A DNA stretch of 64,000 nucleotides, from positions 1 to 64,000 of the forward strand of contig JAIYCB010000014.1 in assembly GCA_027488215.1 (NCBI GenBank), read 5' to 3'. This document shows, in pieces, positions 8,944-18,103 of this stretch. The translations under genes and the position numbers were made by a program. Origin of the DNA: Comamonadaceae bacterium (GTDB lineage Bacteria > Pseudomonadota > Gammaproteobacteria > Burkholderiales > Burkholderiaceae_C). The notes under the pieces were generated by a model that was not told where the DNA came from, searched no databases, and saw nothing but the letters and a program-made list of their open reading frames with translations. Within the stretch, counting starts at the first letter, position 1; each line of letters opens with the position of its first letter.

Positions 8944-10445
8944 CTGGGATTTCCGTCTTTGCTTTTGATCAACAGGCGGGATAGCCAAGGCCAGACCAAC
9001 ATCAGAACCATGATGGCCAGGATGCTCGCCGAGATCGGTCGTTCGATGAAGGGCATCAAGGAGCCGTCGCTGCGACCCAGCGTTTGGCGCAAGGCAGACT
9101 CCAAAGTGTCGCCCATGACCATGCCCAAAATGAGCGGGATGGTGGGGATATTGGCCCGTGCACATACCAGTCCAAAGACACCGAACAAGGTGGCAATCAG
9201 CACGTAATACATGGAATTGGCCGCCGAGTAGGCCCCCACAAAGCACAGCGCCAGAATGGCCAGGCCCAAGATGCGTGGGTTCACATAAGCCAGGCGGGCC
9301 AGGGGTTTGACGCAGATCACCAATAGGGCCAGGATGACCACGTTGATGACCAGCAAGGCCGACAGCACGCCGTTGATGATTTCAGGGCGGTCCATGAACA
9401 GCGAAGGGCCCGGCACGATGCCGTGCACCACAAACACCCCCATGATGATGGCGGTGATCGCGTCGCCCGGAATGCCCAGCGTGAGCACCGTGATCATGGC
9501 GCCTCCCGAATTGGAGTTGTTGGCGCTCTCGGCGGCCACGATGCCCTCGGGGTTGCCTTCGCCAAAAGGCGTCGGGTCTTTGGCCCCGCGTTGCGCCCAG
9601 AAGTAAGCCAACGAGGTGGACAGTGCCGCACCCACGGCAGGCAAGACACCGATGGCCGAGCCCAGAAACAGGCCTTTGCCCAGGGTTTTGGGGTACTTGA
9701 AGGGCTCCAGAAAGGCTCGCCAGGACACGCCTGCACGGCCAATCAGAGACGAATCAAACGTGGGCAATGGCGAACTGACCATGACCAAAGCCTGCGCCAT
9801 GCCGAACATACCCACCGCCACCGGCACCAAAGGAATGCCGCTGAGCAAGGCGGGGATACCCAGGGTGTAGCGCTGTTCGTTGGAGTTGGGGTCGATGCCC
9901 ACGGTGGCCAGGAAGAACCCGAAGCACATCATCATCATGGCCGAGGCAAACTGCCGCTGATAGGCTTTTCCCACGCACAGGCTGGCCAGCAAGATGGCCA
10001 TGACGCTTTCCGGGGCGCCAAATTTGGCGGCAAAACCCGCCAATGGTCGGGCTGCCAGGCCGAGCAACAAGGCGCTGACGATGCCGCCAATGAAGGCTGA
10101 CATGAAGGCCAGAGACAAAGCCCTTTGCGCCTGTCCTTGCTGGGCCATGGGGTAGCCGTCAAACATGGTCATGATGGACGAGGCTTCGCCGGGCGTACGT
10201 ATCAGGATGGACGTGACCGCACCGCCGTAAAAGGCGCCGCAGTAGACGCCCAGCAAAAGGGAAATGCCTGCCAGCGGTGCCATGCCATAAGTGAAGGGCA
10301 GCAGCACGGCAATCGTGACCCCCGGCCCCACACCGGGCAGCACACCCACCACAATGCCCAGGGCCGAACCCACCAACAAAGACAGCACGATTGGCCAGGT
10401 GCCCAGCGCCGCAAAACCCTGAGACAAACTTTCAAAAAATTCCAT
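8940..10445 (-). CDS. tctA: Tripartite tricarboxylate transporter large permease TctA
   Basis: TctA is the large membrane subunit of the TTT family, a secondary transporter that works with a periplasmic binding protein. The 501-residue protein is almost entirely hydrophobic, with about twelve membrane spans. It carries the family's glycine-rich repeat GVLPGVGPG near residue 30 and a second copy IGVLPAVGAALS in the middle. The ATG at 10445 starts MEFFESLSQGF; the open frame upstream overlaps tctB and is not family-like. It lies 2 nt after tctB and overlaps the deacetylase-fold gene. Confidence 0.95.
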   Translation of the reverse strand: MEFFESLSQGFAALGTWPIVLSLLVGSALGIVVGVLPGVGPGVTIAVLLPFTYGMAPLAGISLLLGVYCGAFYGGAVTSILIRTPGEASSIMTMFDGYPMAQQGQAQRALSLAFMSAFIGGIVSALLLGLAARPLAGFAAKFGAPESVMAILLASLCVGKAYQRQFASAMMMMCFGFFLATVGIDPNSNEQRYTLGIPALLSGIPLVPVAVGMFGMAQALVMVSSPLPTFDSSLIGRAGVSWRAFLEPFKYPKTLGKGLFLGSAIGVLPAVGAALSTSLAYFWAQRGAKDPTPFGEGNPEGIVAAESANNSNSGGAMITVLTLGIPGDAITAIIMGVFVVHGIVPGPSLFMDRPEIINGVLSALLVINVVILALLVICVKPLARLAYVNPRILGLAILALCFVGAYSAANSMYYVLIATLFGVFGLVCARANIPTIPLILGMVMGDTLESALRQTLGRSDGSLMPFIERPISASILAIMVLMLVWPWLSRLLIKSKDGNPR

Positions 10446-10447
10446 GC

Positions 10448-10936
10448 TCAGATCAACCAGCCGTGTCCGAAGTGGACTTTGAGAAGTTTCAAAAACACCC
10501 ACCACATGGCCAGTGACAAGGGCAAGCTCAGCGCCCAAGTCGTGAACCAGGTGAAGCCCAGCACCCGGCTGCTGGCCACCAGAAAGAGCAAAGTACTGCT
10601 CAGGTAACCCAGCCAGGGCACGGCCAGCATGTACAAGCCAAACAGGCCCAAAATGGCCCAGGCCAGGCCAATGCGGGCCTGGCTGGAGTCGAGCTCTTCA
10701 GAGTCCTTGAGTTCAATGGCGCGTCGGCGATGGAAGACCTCCACCACACCCGCCAGGGCCATCAACCCCAAGGCCAGTAACGGAAAAAATGCTGCCGATT
10801 CGAACCAGGCCGCAGCTTGGGGGTAAGGCACGATGAGTGATCGACTGGCCAGCGCCAAGCCACCCGCCAGCACGGCCAGCGCCAGCAACAACACCCGGTC
10901 CCAGGACCATCCGCGTCGGCTTGACTCGGGCTGCAT
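10448..10936 (-). CDS. tctB: Tripartite tricarboxylate transporter small permease TctB
   Basis: TctB is the small membrane subunit of the TTT system. The 162-residue protein has four predicted membrane spans, with a hydrophilic loop (HRRRAIELKDSEELDSSQAR) between spans two and three, matching family layout. The ATG at 10936 is preferred because the frame extending upstream runs into the tctC stop codon. Spacing is 2 nt to tctC and 2 nt to tctA, so the three form one tight operon. TctB sequences diverge widely, so identification rests on topology and context as much as on residues. Confidence 0.9.
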   Translation of the reverse strand: MQPESSRRGWSWDRVLLLALAVLAGGLALASRSLIVPYPQAAAWFESAAFFPLLALGLMALAGVVEVFHRRRAIELKDSEELDSSQARIGLAWAILGLFGLYMLAVPWLGYLSSTLLFLVASSRVLGFTWFTTWALSLPLSLAMWWVFLKLLKVHFGHGWLI

Positions 10937-10938
10937 CG

Positions 10939-11895
10939 TCACTTCTTGGTCATGCCCAGTTCGGTCATCAGTTCGCCAATCCACTTGGCGTCTTCAGTCA
11001 CCCGCTTGCTCATCTGGTCGGCGGTCATGGGGAATGGCGGGATACCCGCTTTCTTGAACTGGTCTTGCACGGCCTTGTCTTTGAGCGATTCCATCATCAC
11101 GCTGGAGAGTTTGTTGATGATGTCCTTGGGCACGCCCAACGGTGCGGCCATACCGCCCCAGGTGTACAAGTCACCGTAACCTTCTTCGGCAGGTGTGGCA
11201 GCGTTCGGGAACACGGGGTTGCGCTGGGGGCCCCAGGCCGACAGGATCTTGATCTGTCCGGCCTTGGCGAAGGAAATGGCGCCTTCAGCACCTGCGGTGG
11301 ACAGATCGGCATCACCAGCCATCAGTTCCTTGGCACTGGGGTTGGGGAAGGCCACCACTTTGTAGGCCCAGCCGTCTTTCTTGGCAATCTTGGCGGCGAT
11401 CAGCGCTGGCACGGCGGCGGGAGCATAGCTGCCAATGACCACGGGCTTGCCGCTTTTCTTTGCCCAGGCGGCGAATTCCTTGAGGTTGGTGGCCGGAATA
11501 TCGCCACGCGCAGCCAACACGAAGTCGTTGATCAGCATGCCGCCGACCGACTGGTAATCGCTGATTTTGTAGGGTGTGTTGCCCGCCATGATCTGCGAGA
11601 TGCCGGGTCCTGGCGTCCAGGTGCCGATGGTGTAGCCATCGGGTTTGGCGCGGATCATTTCGGCAAAGCCCACCACGCCACCGCCGCCGGGCTTGTTGAT
11701 CACCTGCACCGGTACGCCCAGTCGCTTGCTCATGCCCTCTGCGACCAAGCGGGTCACCACGTCCATGTCGTTGCCCGGTGGGTAGGGGTAGATGATCTCG
11801 ATGGGCTTGCTGGGCCATTTGTCCTGCGCCATGGCAGGCAGAGCGGCGGCACTGGCCAATGCTGCCAAGGCGATCAAACGGATGCGGTAGTTCAT
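10939..11895 (-). CDS. tctC: TctC/Bug periplasmic solute-binding protein
   Basis: This is the periplasmic receptor of the adjacent TctAB permease. The 318-residue precursor has a signal peptide ending ALPAMAQ near residue 24, followed by the Bug N-terminal strand WPSKPIEIIYPYPPG. The loop PPGNDMD near 40 and NKPGGGGVVG near 68 correspond to ligand-contacting segments of the fold. Unlike the other Bug genes in the window, this one has its permease subunits beside it. It lies 31 nt after the aminotransferase gene in the same orientation. The ligand is unknown; an acetylated amine is one inference from the neighbours. Confidence 0.93.
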   Translation of the reverse strand: MNYRIRLIALAALASAAALPAMAQDKWPSKPIEIIYPYPPGNDMDVVTRLVAEGMSKRLGVPVQVINKPGGGGVVGFAEMIRAKPDGYTIGTWTPGPGISQIMAGNTPYKISDYQSVGGMLINDFVLAARGDIPATNLKEFAAWAKKSGKPVVIGSYAPAAVPALIAAKIAKKDGWAYKVVAFPNPSAKELMAGDADLSTAGAEGAISFAKAGQIKILSAWGPQRNPVFPNAATPAEEGYGDLYTWGGMAAPLGVPKDIINKLSSVMMESLKDKAVQDQFKKAGIPPFPMTADQMSKRVTEDAKWIGELMTELGMTKK

Positions 11896-11926
11896 GTGAG
11901 TCTCCTGATGGTGGGTTGAAGTGAAA

Positions 11927-13288
11927 TCAAACTTTTTCTGCGGCAGAGAAAGCGATGTGCAAGATGCGCAGGCTCTCGTCTACATCCTGGCGGGTAAACA
12001 CCAGGGGCGGCGACAGGATCAGCCGGTTGCCTTGCACGCGGATGATGGCACCCGCTTGGCGGGCCGTGCCCACCAGCGTCTGGATGTAAGGCGAGGGCGG
12101 CATCAGCATGGCCTTGCTGGCTTTGTCGGTGACCAGTTCAATGGCTGCCATCATGCCTTTGCCGCGCACTTCGCCCACATGGGCGTAGGCCATCAACTCT
12201 TGCAACTTGTCTTGCATGTAGGCCCCCACGCGGCTGGCGTTGCCGGGCAGGTCTTCGCTGTCCACGATATCCAGGTTGGCGTTGGCCGCAGCGCAGGCCA
12301 GTGCATGGCCCGAATAGGTGTAGCCGTGCATCAGCGCCGCGGGCACGCCGGGCTGGCTCCAGGCGCTGGCCACGCGTTCGTTGATGAGCGTGGCACCCAA
12401 GGGCACATAACCCGAATTGATGCCCTTGGCCATGGCCATGATGTCTGGAGCTACGCCCCAGGCGCGGGCACCGGACATGGCACCGATGCGGCCAAAACCG
12501 GTCACGATTTCGTCGCTGACCAGCAAGATGCCATGCTGGTCTAGCAGTTGACGAAGGCCGGGCCAGTAGCTGTCGTGAGGCACGATCACGCCCCCTGCGC
12601 CTTGCACCGGCTCCGCCACCAGGGCGGCGATGTTGTGTGCCCCGACTTGCTCAATCATTTGACTCAGTTGTGTCAGGCACAACTGGGCCAACTTGACCGG
12701 ATCGCTTTCGTTCCAAGGGTTGCGGTAGGTGTAGGGCGTTTCGGCCAGGTGGCAGCCGGGCAGCAATGGTTCGTAGGCATTGCGAAACATCGGGTTGCCG
12801 TTGATGGACGCGCCGCCGAAGTGCACGCCGTGGTAGCCCCATTTGAGCGAGATGAACTGGTGGCGCTCGGGTTGGCCGTTCAGCTTCCAGTATTGGCGTG
12901 CCAATTTGAGCGCAGTTTCCACCGCGTCTGAGCCACCAGAGGAAAAGAACACTTTGTTCATTTTTTCTGGTGCGAACATGCGCATCAGGCGCGCTGACAG
13001 TTCGATGGCGGGCGGGTTGGAGGTGTTTTGAAAAGTGGAGTAGTAAGCCAGCTTGTCCAGCTGCGCCTTGATGGCGTTGATGACCTCGGGGCGGTTATGC
13101 CCCACGTTCACGTTCCACAGCGAGGCCACCGTGTCGAGGTAGCGCTTGCCGTCGATGTCGTAAACATGAACGCCTTCGCCCCGGTCAATGATTAAGGGCG
13201 GCGCAGCCTGCACCGCCTTGGGGTCGATCATCGGGTGGTACATGTGTTGCGCGTTGGCGCTGCGGATGTCGATGCTGTTGAGGTTCAT
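11927..13288 (-). CDS. Class III aminotransferase (omega-amino acid:pyruvate type)
   Basis: This PLP enzyme probably transfers an amino group from an omega-amino acid or amine to pyruvate or a keto acid. The 453-residue protein has the class III features: SSGGSDAVETALKLAR for phosphate binding near 117, the YHG stacking motif near 152, DE at 259-260 that contacts the pyridine nitrogen, and the PLP lysine in MAKGINSGYVPLGA (Lys288). The ATG at 13288 is taken over an upstream in-frame start at 13309. It heads the tctCBA/deacetylase operon and is divergent from marR, with an inverted repeat between them. Confidence 0.92.
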   Translation of the reverse strand: MNLNSIDIRSANAQHMYHPMIDPKAVQAAPPLIIDRGEGVHVYDIDGKRYLDTVASLWNVNVGHNRPEVINAIKAQLDKLAYYSTFQNTSNPPAIELSARLMRMFAPEKMNKVFFSSGGSDAVETALKLARQYWKLNGQPERHQFISLKWGYHGVHFGGASINGNPMFRNAYEPLLPGCHLAETPYTYRNPWNESDPVKLAQLCLTQLSQMIEQVGAHNIAALVAEPVQGAGGVIVPHDSYWPGLRQLLDQHGILLVSDEIVTGFGRIGAMSGARAWGVAPDIMAMAKGINSGYVPLGATLINERVASAWSQPGVPAALMHGYTYSGHALACAAANANLDIVDSEDLPGNASRVGAYMQDKLQELMAYAHVGEVRGKGMMAAIELVTDKASKAMLMPPSPYIQTLVGTARQAGAIIRVQGNRLILSPPLVFTRQDVDESLRILHIAFSAAEKV

Positions 13289-13314
13289 GCCCCCTAGGAT
13301 AGGCAGCAAGGGGG

Positions 13315-13333
13315 TAATGGAAAAAATCCATTA
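13315..13333. promoter_or_regulatory. Inverted-repeat operator candidate between aminotransferase and marR
   Basis: TAATGGA (13315-13321) and TCCATTA (13327-13333) form a perfect 7-bp inverted repeat around an A5 spacer, with two further matching bases outside after one mismatch. It lies in the 81-bp divergent gap. Size, symmetry and position fit a MarR-dimer site controlling both directions. Assignment is by inference. Confidence 0.6.
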
Positions 13334-13369
13334 TCCTCAGGTCTTTCCCGTAGACAGGTTGTTGAAACC

Positions 13370-13942
13370 ATGGGTTTTCCCAAGTCATCCCTGGCGGCCT
13401 CTGACCCGCTGCCCCATTTTGAAAATCCGCAGTCGATCTTCGATCTGCTTAATTTTCAGCTCCACGAGTTCCTGGGTATCAGTGGTTCATTGGTGACCCG
13501 CATCTGCGAAAACGAGTACGGCATCACCCGTGAGGAGTGGCAGTTTGCGGCGATGTTGGCTGAACTCGGGGGCATGTCACCTTCGGACCTGGCGGCCCGG
13601 ACCACGGTGGACCGATCGCAAGCCTCCAAAACTTTGCGTGGCCTGATGACCAAGGGTTTGGTGGACCGCCAGCCCGTGCCAGGGGACGGTCGCAAGGCGA
13701 GGGTTCAACTGACGGAGGCCGGCATGCAGTTGTACGGGCAAATTTTTCCACGCGTGGTTCAGGTGCACAACGAGGTCATACAAGATCTGTGCATCGACGA
13801 ACGTGAGGCCTTGGCGCGAGCCATGCACCGACTGCGTGCGCGCGCATTGGCCGTGGCCCAAAGACACAAGCCAGAGGGTGCCACCGGGCGCAGGCTGGGT
13901 GGCAGCCGCGCCAAGTGGAAATCAACGCCCCTGGCCGATTAA
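13370..13942 (+). CDS. MarR-family transcriptional regulator
   Basis: This is a 190-residue winged-helix regulator. The helix-turn-helix is MSPSDLAARTTVDRSQASKT near residues 65-84, followed by the wing DRQPVPGDGRKARVQLTEAG with the conserved D-x-R pattern. The C-terminal ~25 residues are basic and Gly/Arg rich, longer than in typical MarR proteins (~150). It is divergent from the aminotransferase/tct operon and overlaps the convergent GMC oxidoreductase by 4 nt. The likely role is ligand-responsive control of the divergent operon, possibly sensing an intermediate of that pathway. Confidence 0.9.
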   Translation: MGFPKSSLAASDPLPHFENPQSIFDLLNFQLHEFLGISGSLVTRICENEYGITREEWQFAAMLAELGGMSPSDLAARTTVDRSQASKTLRGLMTKGLVDRQPVPGDGRKARVQLTEAGMQLYGQIFPRVVQVHNEVIQDLCIDEREALARAMHRLRARALAVAQRHKPEGATGRRLGGSRAKWKSTPLAD

Positions 13943-15555
13943 GCCCGCAGGTCCGTGCGGATCAGGTCAGCGGCTTTTTCTGCCAGCATGATGATGGGCG
14001 CGTTGGTGTTGCCTGACACGATGCGCGGCATGACCGCGCCATCCACCACACGCAGACCTTGTACGCCGTGCACCCGCAGCCGGGCATCGACCACCGCCAT
14101 CGCATCACGCTCTGGACCCATGGCGCAGGTGCCCACGGGGTGAAAAATGCTGCCCGCGCGGCGGCGCACCCAATCGAGCAGATCGGCATCACTTTGTTTT
14201 GTTGCGCCGGGTTCATGCTCTTGCACGATGATGTTGGACAGCGGTGATTGGCTGGCGATTTCGCGCATTTTTCGGACCATCTGCACGGCCAAGCGCTGGT
14301 CGTTTTCGGCGCTCAGGTAATTGGCATGGATCTCGGGTGCGGCCAGAGGGTCTGCGCTGCGAAGCTGGATGCGCCCTCGGCTTTCGGGCCGCAAAATGCA
14401 GGCCGACAGGGTGATGCCCGGAAAAGGGTGAGGCGGTTGGTGGGGACGGTCAAAGCTGACCAGGCCGAAATGGATCTGCACATTGGGCCAGTGGGGCTGC
14501 TGTTCATTGTCGAGTGACAAGAACGCGCCTGCCCGATAAACCCCGGTGGCCAGAGGCCCGGAGCGGGTGAGTTGGTAACGCAGGAAGTCACGGGCACTTC
14601 GCCAACTGCTGTTGGCCACATCGTTGAGGGTCTCCACCCCCTGGCAGCGAAAAGACGGACGCACTTGCAAATGGTCTTGCAGGTTCTCGCCCACGCCAGG
14701 CAAATCGACGACAGGCGCAATCTGGTGCTTGGCCAGCAAGGCTCCTGGGCCAATGCCAGACAGCTGCAAGAGTTGCGGTGACTGGATAGCGCCTGCGCAA
14801 AGCACCACTTCATGCCGGGCATGCAGGCTGTGGCTGTGCCCGTTTTGCAGCCAGCTCACGCCTTGTGCCCGAGTTCCCTGCATCAGGATGCGGGTGACCT
14901 GCGCGCCACTGATGACCTGCAAGTTGGCGCGTTGCATGGCGCGCCGCAAATAAGCCCGCTCGGTGCTCATGCGTTGGCCGTGGCGCGTGTTCATGCGAAA
15001 GTAACCCGCGCCCGAGTTGTCACCGCCATTGAAGTCGGCAGTCGGCGGGATGCCGCATCGCGCAGCGGCCTCAACAAACGCATCAGACAACGGGTCATGG
15101 GGCACTTCAGAAACCCACAAAGGCCCCTCTTGGCCATCACCGGGATGGGGACGATTGGTGTTCATGGCGCGCTGGAAATAGGGCAACACATCGGCCCAGG
15201 ACCAGCCCGGGTTGCCCAAGTCTTGCCAACGGTCATAGTCCTGTTGGTGGCCGCGCAAATAGAGCATGCCGTTGATCAGGCTGGAGCCTCCCGGGCCCTT
15301 GCCCCGAGGCCAGGGCAAGCGCCGATCGGCCATGCCGGCTTCGGGTTGTGTTTCAAATTGCCAATCGTGTGCCGGGTTGCCAACGGTTTTGAAGTAGCCG
15401 ATGGGAATGCTCAGCCACGGGTATTTGGAGGGCGTGCCTGCTTCGATCAAAGTGACCTGCAGGTTCGGGTCTTCGCTCAGCCGGGCTGCCAGGGTGCAGC
15501 CAGCTGAGCCGGCCCCGACAATGACGATGTCGCACGAGGTGACCGTGGTGCTCAT
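13939..15555 (-). CDS. GMC-family FAD-dependent oxidoreductase (choline/alcohol dehydrogenase-like)
   Basis: This flavoenzyme oxidises an alcohol to an aldehyde or ketone. The 538-residue protein opens with the ADP-binding motif [13 protein letters not shown] near 15, then the GMC signature around [18 protein letters not shown] near 82 and [13 protein letters not shown] near 255. The C-terminal catalytic block contains HPVGTCAMG followed by [18 protein letters not shown]. Choline dehydrogenase and 4-nitrobenzyl/benzyl-type alcohol dehydrogenases share this architecture, so the substrate is open. It starts directly at the end of the Bug gene upstream, with no gap, and is presumably co-transcribed under the divergent LysR. 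Confidence 0.92.
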   Translation of the reverse strand: MSTTVTSCDIVIVGAGSAGCTLAARLSEDPNLQVTLIEAGTPSKYPWLSIPIGYFKTVGNPAHDWQFETQPEAGMADRRLPWPRGKGPGGSSLINGMLYLRGHQQDYDRWQDLGNPGWSWADVLPYFQRAMNTNRPHPGDGQEGPLWVSEVPHDPLSDAFVEAAARCGIPPTADFNGGDNSGAGYFRMNTRHGQRMSTERAYLRRAMQRANLQVISGAQVTRILMQGTRAQGVSWLQNGHSHSLHARHEVVLCAGAIQSPQLLQLSGIGPGALLAKHQIAPVVDLPGVGENLQDHLQVRPSFRCQGVETLNDVANSSWRSARDFLRYQLTRSGPLATGVYRAGAFLSLDNEQQPHWPNVQIHFGLVSFDRPHQPPHPFPGITLSACILRPESRGRIQLRSADPLAAPEIHANYLSAENDQRLAVQMVRKMREIASQSPLSNIIVQEHEPGATKQSDADLLDWVRRRAGSIFHPVGTCAMGPERDAMAVVDARLRVHGVQGLRVVDGAVMPRIVSGNTNAPIIMLAEKAADLIRTDLRA

Positions 15556-16536
15556 TCAATCGGCCTTGATCTGGGCAGCGCGTCCGATGCGTTGCCACTT
15601 TTCGGTTTCAGCGGCAATCACGGCACCAAACTGACCGCCGCTCATTGGCTCGGTCTCCAGTGCCAATGCTCCCAGACGTTCGCGAACTTCGGGCAGATTC
15701 AAGGCTTTGTTCAGCTCTGTGTTCAGGCGCTCCACCACTTCCTTGGGGGTCCCAACCTTGACCATCATCCCGTCGAATGAGCGCAGCACGAAGTCACCAA
15801 AACCTTGCTCGGCCATGGTGGGCACCTCTTTGAGGGCAGGCAAGCGTTTGGCACCCGTGACGGCCATGGCCTTGAGTTTGCCGCCTTGAATTTGCGGGAT
15901 GGCGGCTGAGGCCGTCAAAAACATGAAGTTCGTGCGGTCAGCGATCAGGTCTCCAATGGCCAGACCAAACTGGTTGTAGGGCACATGGGTGGTCACGGAC
16001 CCGGTTTGTTGCTTGAACAGTTCGCCGGCCAGATGCGCAGGTGTGCCGTTGCCCCCTGAAGCAAAACTCAAAGTGCCAGGTTTGGACTTGGCCGTTTGAA
16101 CAATGTCGGCGGGGCCTTTCAGCGTGCTGGTTATTGGGGCCACCAGCACGTTGTAACTCCAGGCCATGTGACCTACGGGTTCAAGCTGGCTGAACTGGAT
16201 GGACTGCGCCGGAAACAGCAGCGGTGCCACCAGTGAAGCCGAGGACAGCAGATAAAGGGTGTGACCGTCGGCAGGCTGGCGCAGTGCATCGGTCATGCCA
16301 ATCGTTCCCGCTGCCCCGGGCTTGTTGTCCACCACGATGGGTTGGCCTAAAGCGGTGCTCATTTTTTCGGCCACCATGCGGCCGGAAACGTCAGCAGGCG
16401 TACCAGGGGGCCAAGGAACGACCATGCGGATGGCTTTGCTCGGGTAGTTTTGTGCCGTAGCGGCAAAGCCCAGCGTCAGCATCAGGCTGGCCAAAAAAGT
16501 GTGGGCCGCACGTCGAGAAGCCGGAATGTTGGGCAT
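15556..16536 (-). CDS. Bug-type periplasmic solute-binding protein
   Basis: This is a 326-residue Bug/TctC receptor with a signal peptide ending GFAATAQ near 28 and the mature start NYPSKAIRMVVPWPPG. Ligand-site loops PPGTPAD and DNKPGAAGTIG are present. The ATG at 16536 is favoured because GGAGA lies 7-8 nt upstream. No tctAB genes adjoin it, so it either uses a permease encoded elsewhere or acts in sensing, as described for some Bug proteins. The gene abuts the GMC oxidoreductase and is divergent from a LysR gene, suggesting uptake of that enzyme's substrate. Confidence 0.92.
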   Translation of the reverse strand: MPNIPASRRAAHTFLASLMLTLGFAATAQNYPSKAIRMVVPWPPGTPADVSGRMVAEKMSTALGQPIVVDNKPGAAGTIGMTDALRQPADGHTLYLLSSASLVAPLLFPAQSIQFSQLEPVGHMAWSYNVLVAPITSTLKGPADIVQTAKSKPGTLSFASGGNGTPAHLAGELFKQQTGSVTTHVPYNQFGLAIGDLIADRTNFMFLTASAAIPQIQGGKLKAMAVTGAKRLPALKEVPTMAEQGFGDFVLRSFDGMMVKVGTPKEVVERLNTELNKALNLPEVRERLGALALETEPMSGGQFGAVIAAETEKWQRIGRAAQIKAD

Positions 16537-16594
16537 GGTCAATGGTCTCCTGGAAGGTGGGATTTGAGGTCAAAACAGTGTTTGACTGCTGGCC

Positions 16595-16632
16595 ATTATT
16601 CAAAGTCCCTTGTGGCATGACAAATGAATAAT
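16595..16632. promoter_or_regulatory. Outer inverted repeat in the Bug-lysR gap
   Basis: ATTATTCA (16595-16602) and TGAATAAT (16625-16632) form an 8-bp inverted repeat separated by 22 bp, upstream of the second palindrome at 16643-16662. It is a possible second regulator-binding or promoter-proximal site in the divergent region. Confidence 0.4.
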
Positions 16633-16642
16633 GCCTGTCTAT

Positions 16643-16662
16643 TCATACCTGAATGGGTATGA
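16643..16662. promoter_or_regulatory. LysR-type operator candidate
   Basis: TCATACC (16643-16649) and GGTATGA (16656-16662) form a perfect 7-bp inverted repeat with a 6-bp spacer, containing ATACC-N6-GGTAT, which fits the T-N11-A LysR box. It ends 6 bp before the lysR start codon, suiting autoregulation and control of the divergent Bug-GMC pair. Confidence 0.65.
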
Positions 16663-16668
16663 TTGCTC

Positions 16669-17607
16669 ATGGTTTTGAATTTACAAAGGTTGCTGACTCT
16701 CAAGCAATTGCGCTTGGTAAGCGTTCTTGGGCGCGAGCTCAACCTGAGTCGGTGTGCAGACATCCTGCACTCCACCCAACCGGCGGCCTCAAGGGCGCTT
16801 GCGCAACTGGAGGACCAGTTGCAGGTGATTTTGTTTCAGCGCACTACCAAACGCATGGTGCCCACTGTGGCGGGTTTGAGCCTCATTCAGCACGCTCACC
16901 GCGTGCTGGCCGAAATTGATCTGGCCGAGGAGGACTTGCTGGGCTTGTCCGGTGGTGTCAGCGCTGAGATGCGCATCGGTGTGCTGGCTGCGTTTTCGCC
17001 GGAGGTCTTGGCCCGGGCCATGGCACGTTCGCGTGAAATCTTGCCAGAGGTGCTGCTCATCACCCAGATGCAGCCACTGGAGGTGCTTTATGAGCAGTTG
17101 CTGGATGGCCGCATTGACCTCATGCTGGCGCACGCCGAATTGCGTGTCGATTTAAACCTTGTGGAGGTCACGCCTTTGTACGAGGAGCACAGCACCATCT
17201 TGGCAGGATGTGGTCACCGCTTACACAAAAAAAAGAAACTCTCATGGGGGGATTTGGCGCAAGAAGCTTGGGTGCTGCCGCCGCCTCACACCCCATTGCG
17301 TCCCAAAATTGACCGAATGCTGTCGGTTCACCGCAACGGCGATCGCTTGGGGCAGGGGCCGGATGTGCAAACAGACTCGTCTTTGCTCGCCCTCAGTCTG
17401 ATTGGCCAAACCCCGATGCTGTGGGCCATTGCCCATCAGCAGGCCCAGCAGTTTGAAGCCACTGCCCAGGTGCAAGCACTGCGTGCACCCGCCAAGCTGC
17501 TCAGTGGGCCGATGTGCTCTTTTCGGTTGCGCGAGGAGCGACTGAAAACGCAACAAAGCATCTTCATGGGTTGCCTGAAAGACAGTGCCCTCAGCCTGGC
17601 CAACTGA
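16669..17607 (+). CDS. LysR-family transcriptional regulator
   Basis: This is a 312-residue LysR activator/repressor. The N-terminal helix-turn-helix covers about residues 8-65, with LKQLRLVSVLG, the recognition segment STQPAASRALAQLEDQL near 36 and LFQRTTKRMVPT after it. The remainder is the periplasmic-binding-like effector domain. The ATG at 16669 is chosen over an upstream TTG. It is divergent from the Bug-GMC oxidoreductase pair and preceded by a palindromic operator candidate. It converges on yqeY 8 nt away. The effector is probably related to the substrate of the divergent genes. Confidence 0.93.
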   Translation: MVLNLQRLLTLKQLRLVSVLGRELNLSRCADILHSTQPAASRALAQLEDQLQVILFQRTTKRMVPTVAGLSLIQHAHRVLAEIDLAEEDLLGLSGGVSAEMRIGVLAAFSPEVLARAMARSREILPEVLLITQMQPLEVLYEQLLDGRIDLMLAHAELRVDLNLVEVTPLYEEHSTILAGCGHRLHKKKKLSWGDLAQEAWVLPPPHTPLRPKIDRMLSVHRNGDRLGQGPDVQTDSSLLALSLIGQTPMLWAIAHQQAQQFEATAQVQALRAPAKLLSGPMCSFRLREERLKTQQSIFMGCLKDSALSLAN

Positions 17608-17615
17608 ATCCCGGC

Positions 17616-18062
17616 TCAGCCGGCCAGAGCTGCCTTCACAGCAGCAGAGACCTGACCCATGTCGGCTTTGCCAGCCAGTTGGGCTTTAACGGCACCCATG
17701 ACCTTGCCCATATCCCCCGGCCCCTTGGCACCCAACTCGGCCACGATGGCCTGCACGGCCGCCGTCACTTCATCTGTCGACATGCGAGCGGGCAGGTAAG
17801 CCAGCAAAACGGCCATCTCGGCTTTTTCCTTGTCGGCCAGGTCTTGGCGTGCGGCTTGTTCAAAAGCGGCGATCGAGTCCTTGCGCTGCTTGATGAGCTT
17901 GTCCACGATGGCCACCACCGCCACATCGTCCAATTCGACGCGCTCGTCCACTTCCTTTTGCTTCATGGCCGACAGCAGCAAGCGGATGGTGCCCAGACGT
18001 TCGGCGTCTTTGGCGCGCATGGCGGTTTTCATGTCTTCGGTGATTTGTTCTTTCAGGCTCAT
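17616..18062 (-). CDS. GatB/YqeY-domain protein
   Basis: YqeY proteins are small helical proteins sharing the tail domain of the GatB amidotransferase subunit; their cellular role is poorly defined. The 148-residue sequence contains the family pattern RLGTIRLLLSAMKQKEVD near 22 and the C-terminal GPGDMGKVMGAVKAQLAGKADM near 112. The start is the ATG at 18062; the frame remains open upstream but has no family similarity. It lies downstream of rpsU on the same strand, with a terminator between. rpsU-yqeY linkage is common across bacteria. Confidence 0.9.
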   Translation of the reverse strand: MSLKEQITEDMKTAMRAKDAERLGTIRLLLSAMKQKEVDERVELDDVAVVAIVDKLIKQRKDSIAAFEQAARQDLADKEKAEMAVLLAYLPARMSTDEVTAAVQAIVAELGAKGPGDMGKVMGAVKAQLAGKADMGQVSAAVKAALAG

Positions 18063-18103
18063 GAGAGGCTCCGGATGGGGTGAGGGCGTAAATGTGCTGC
18101 TGC

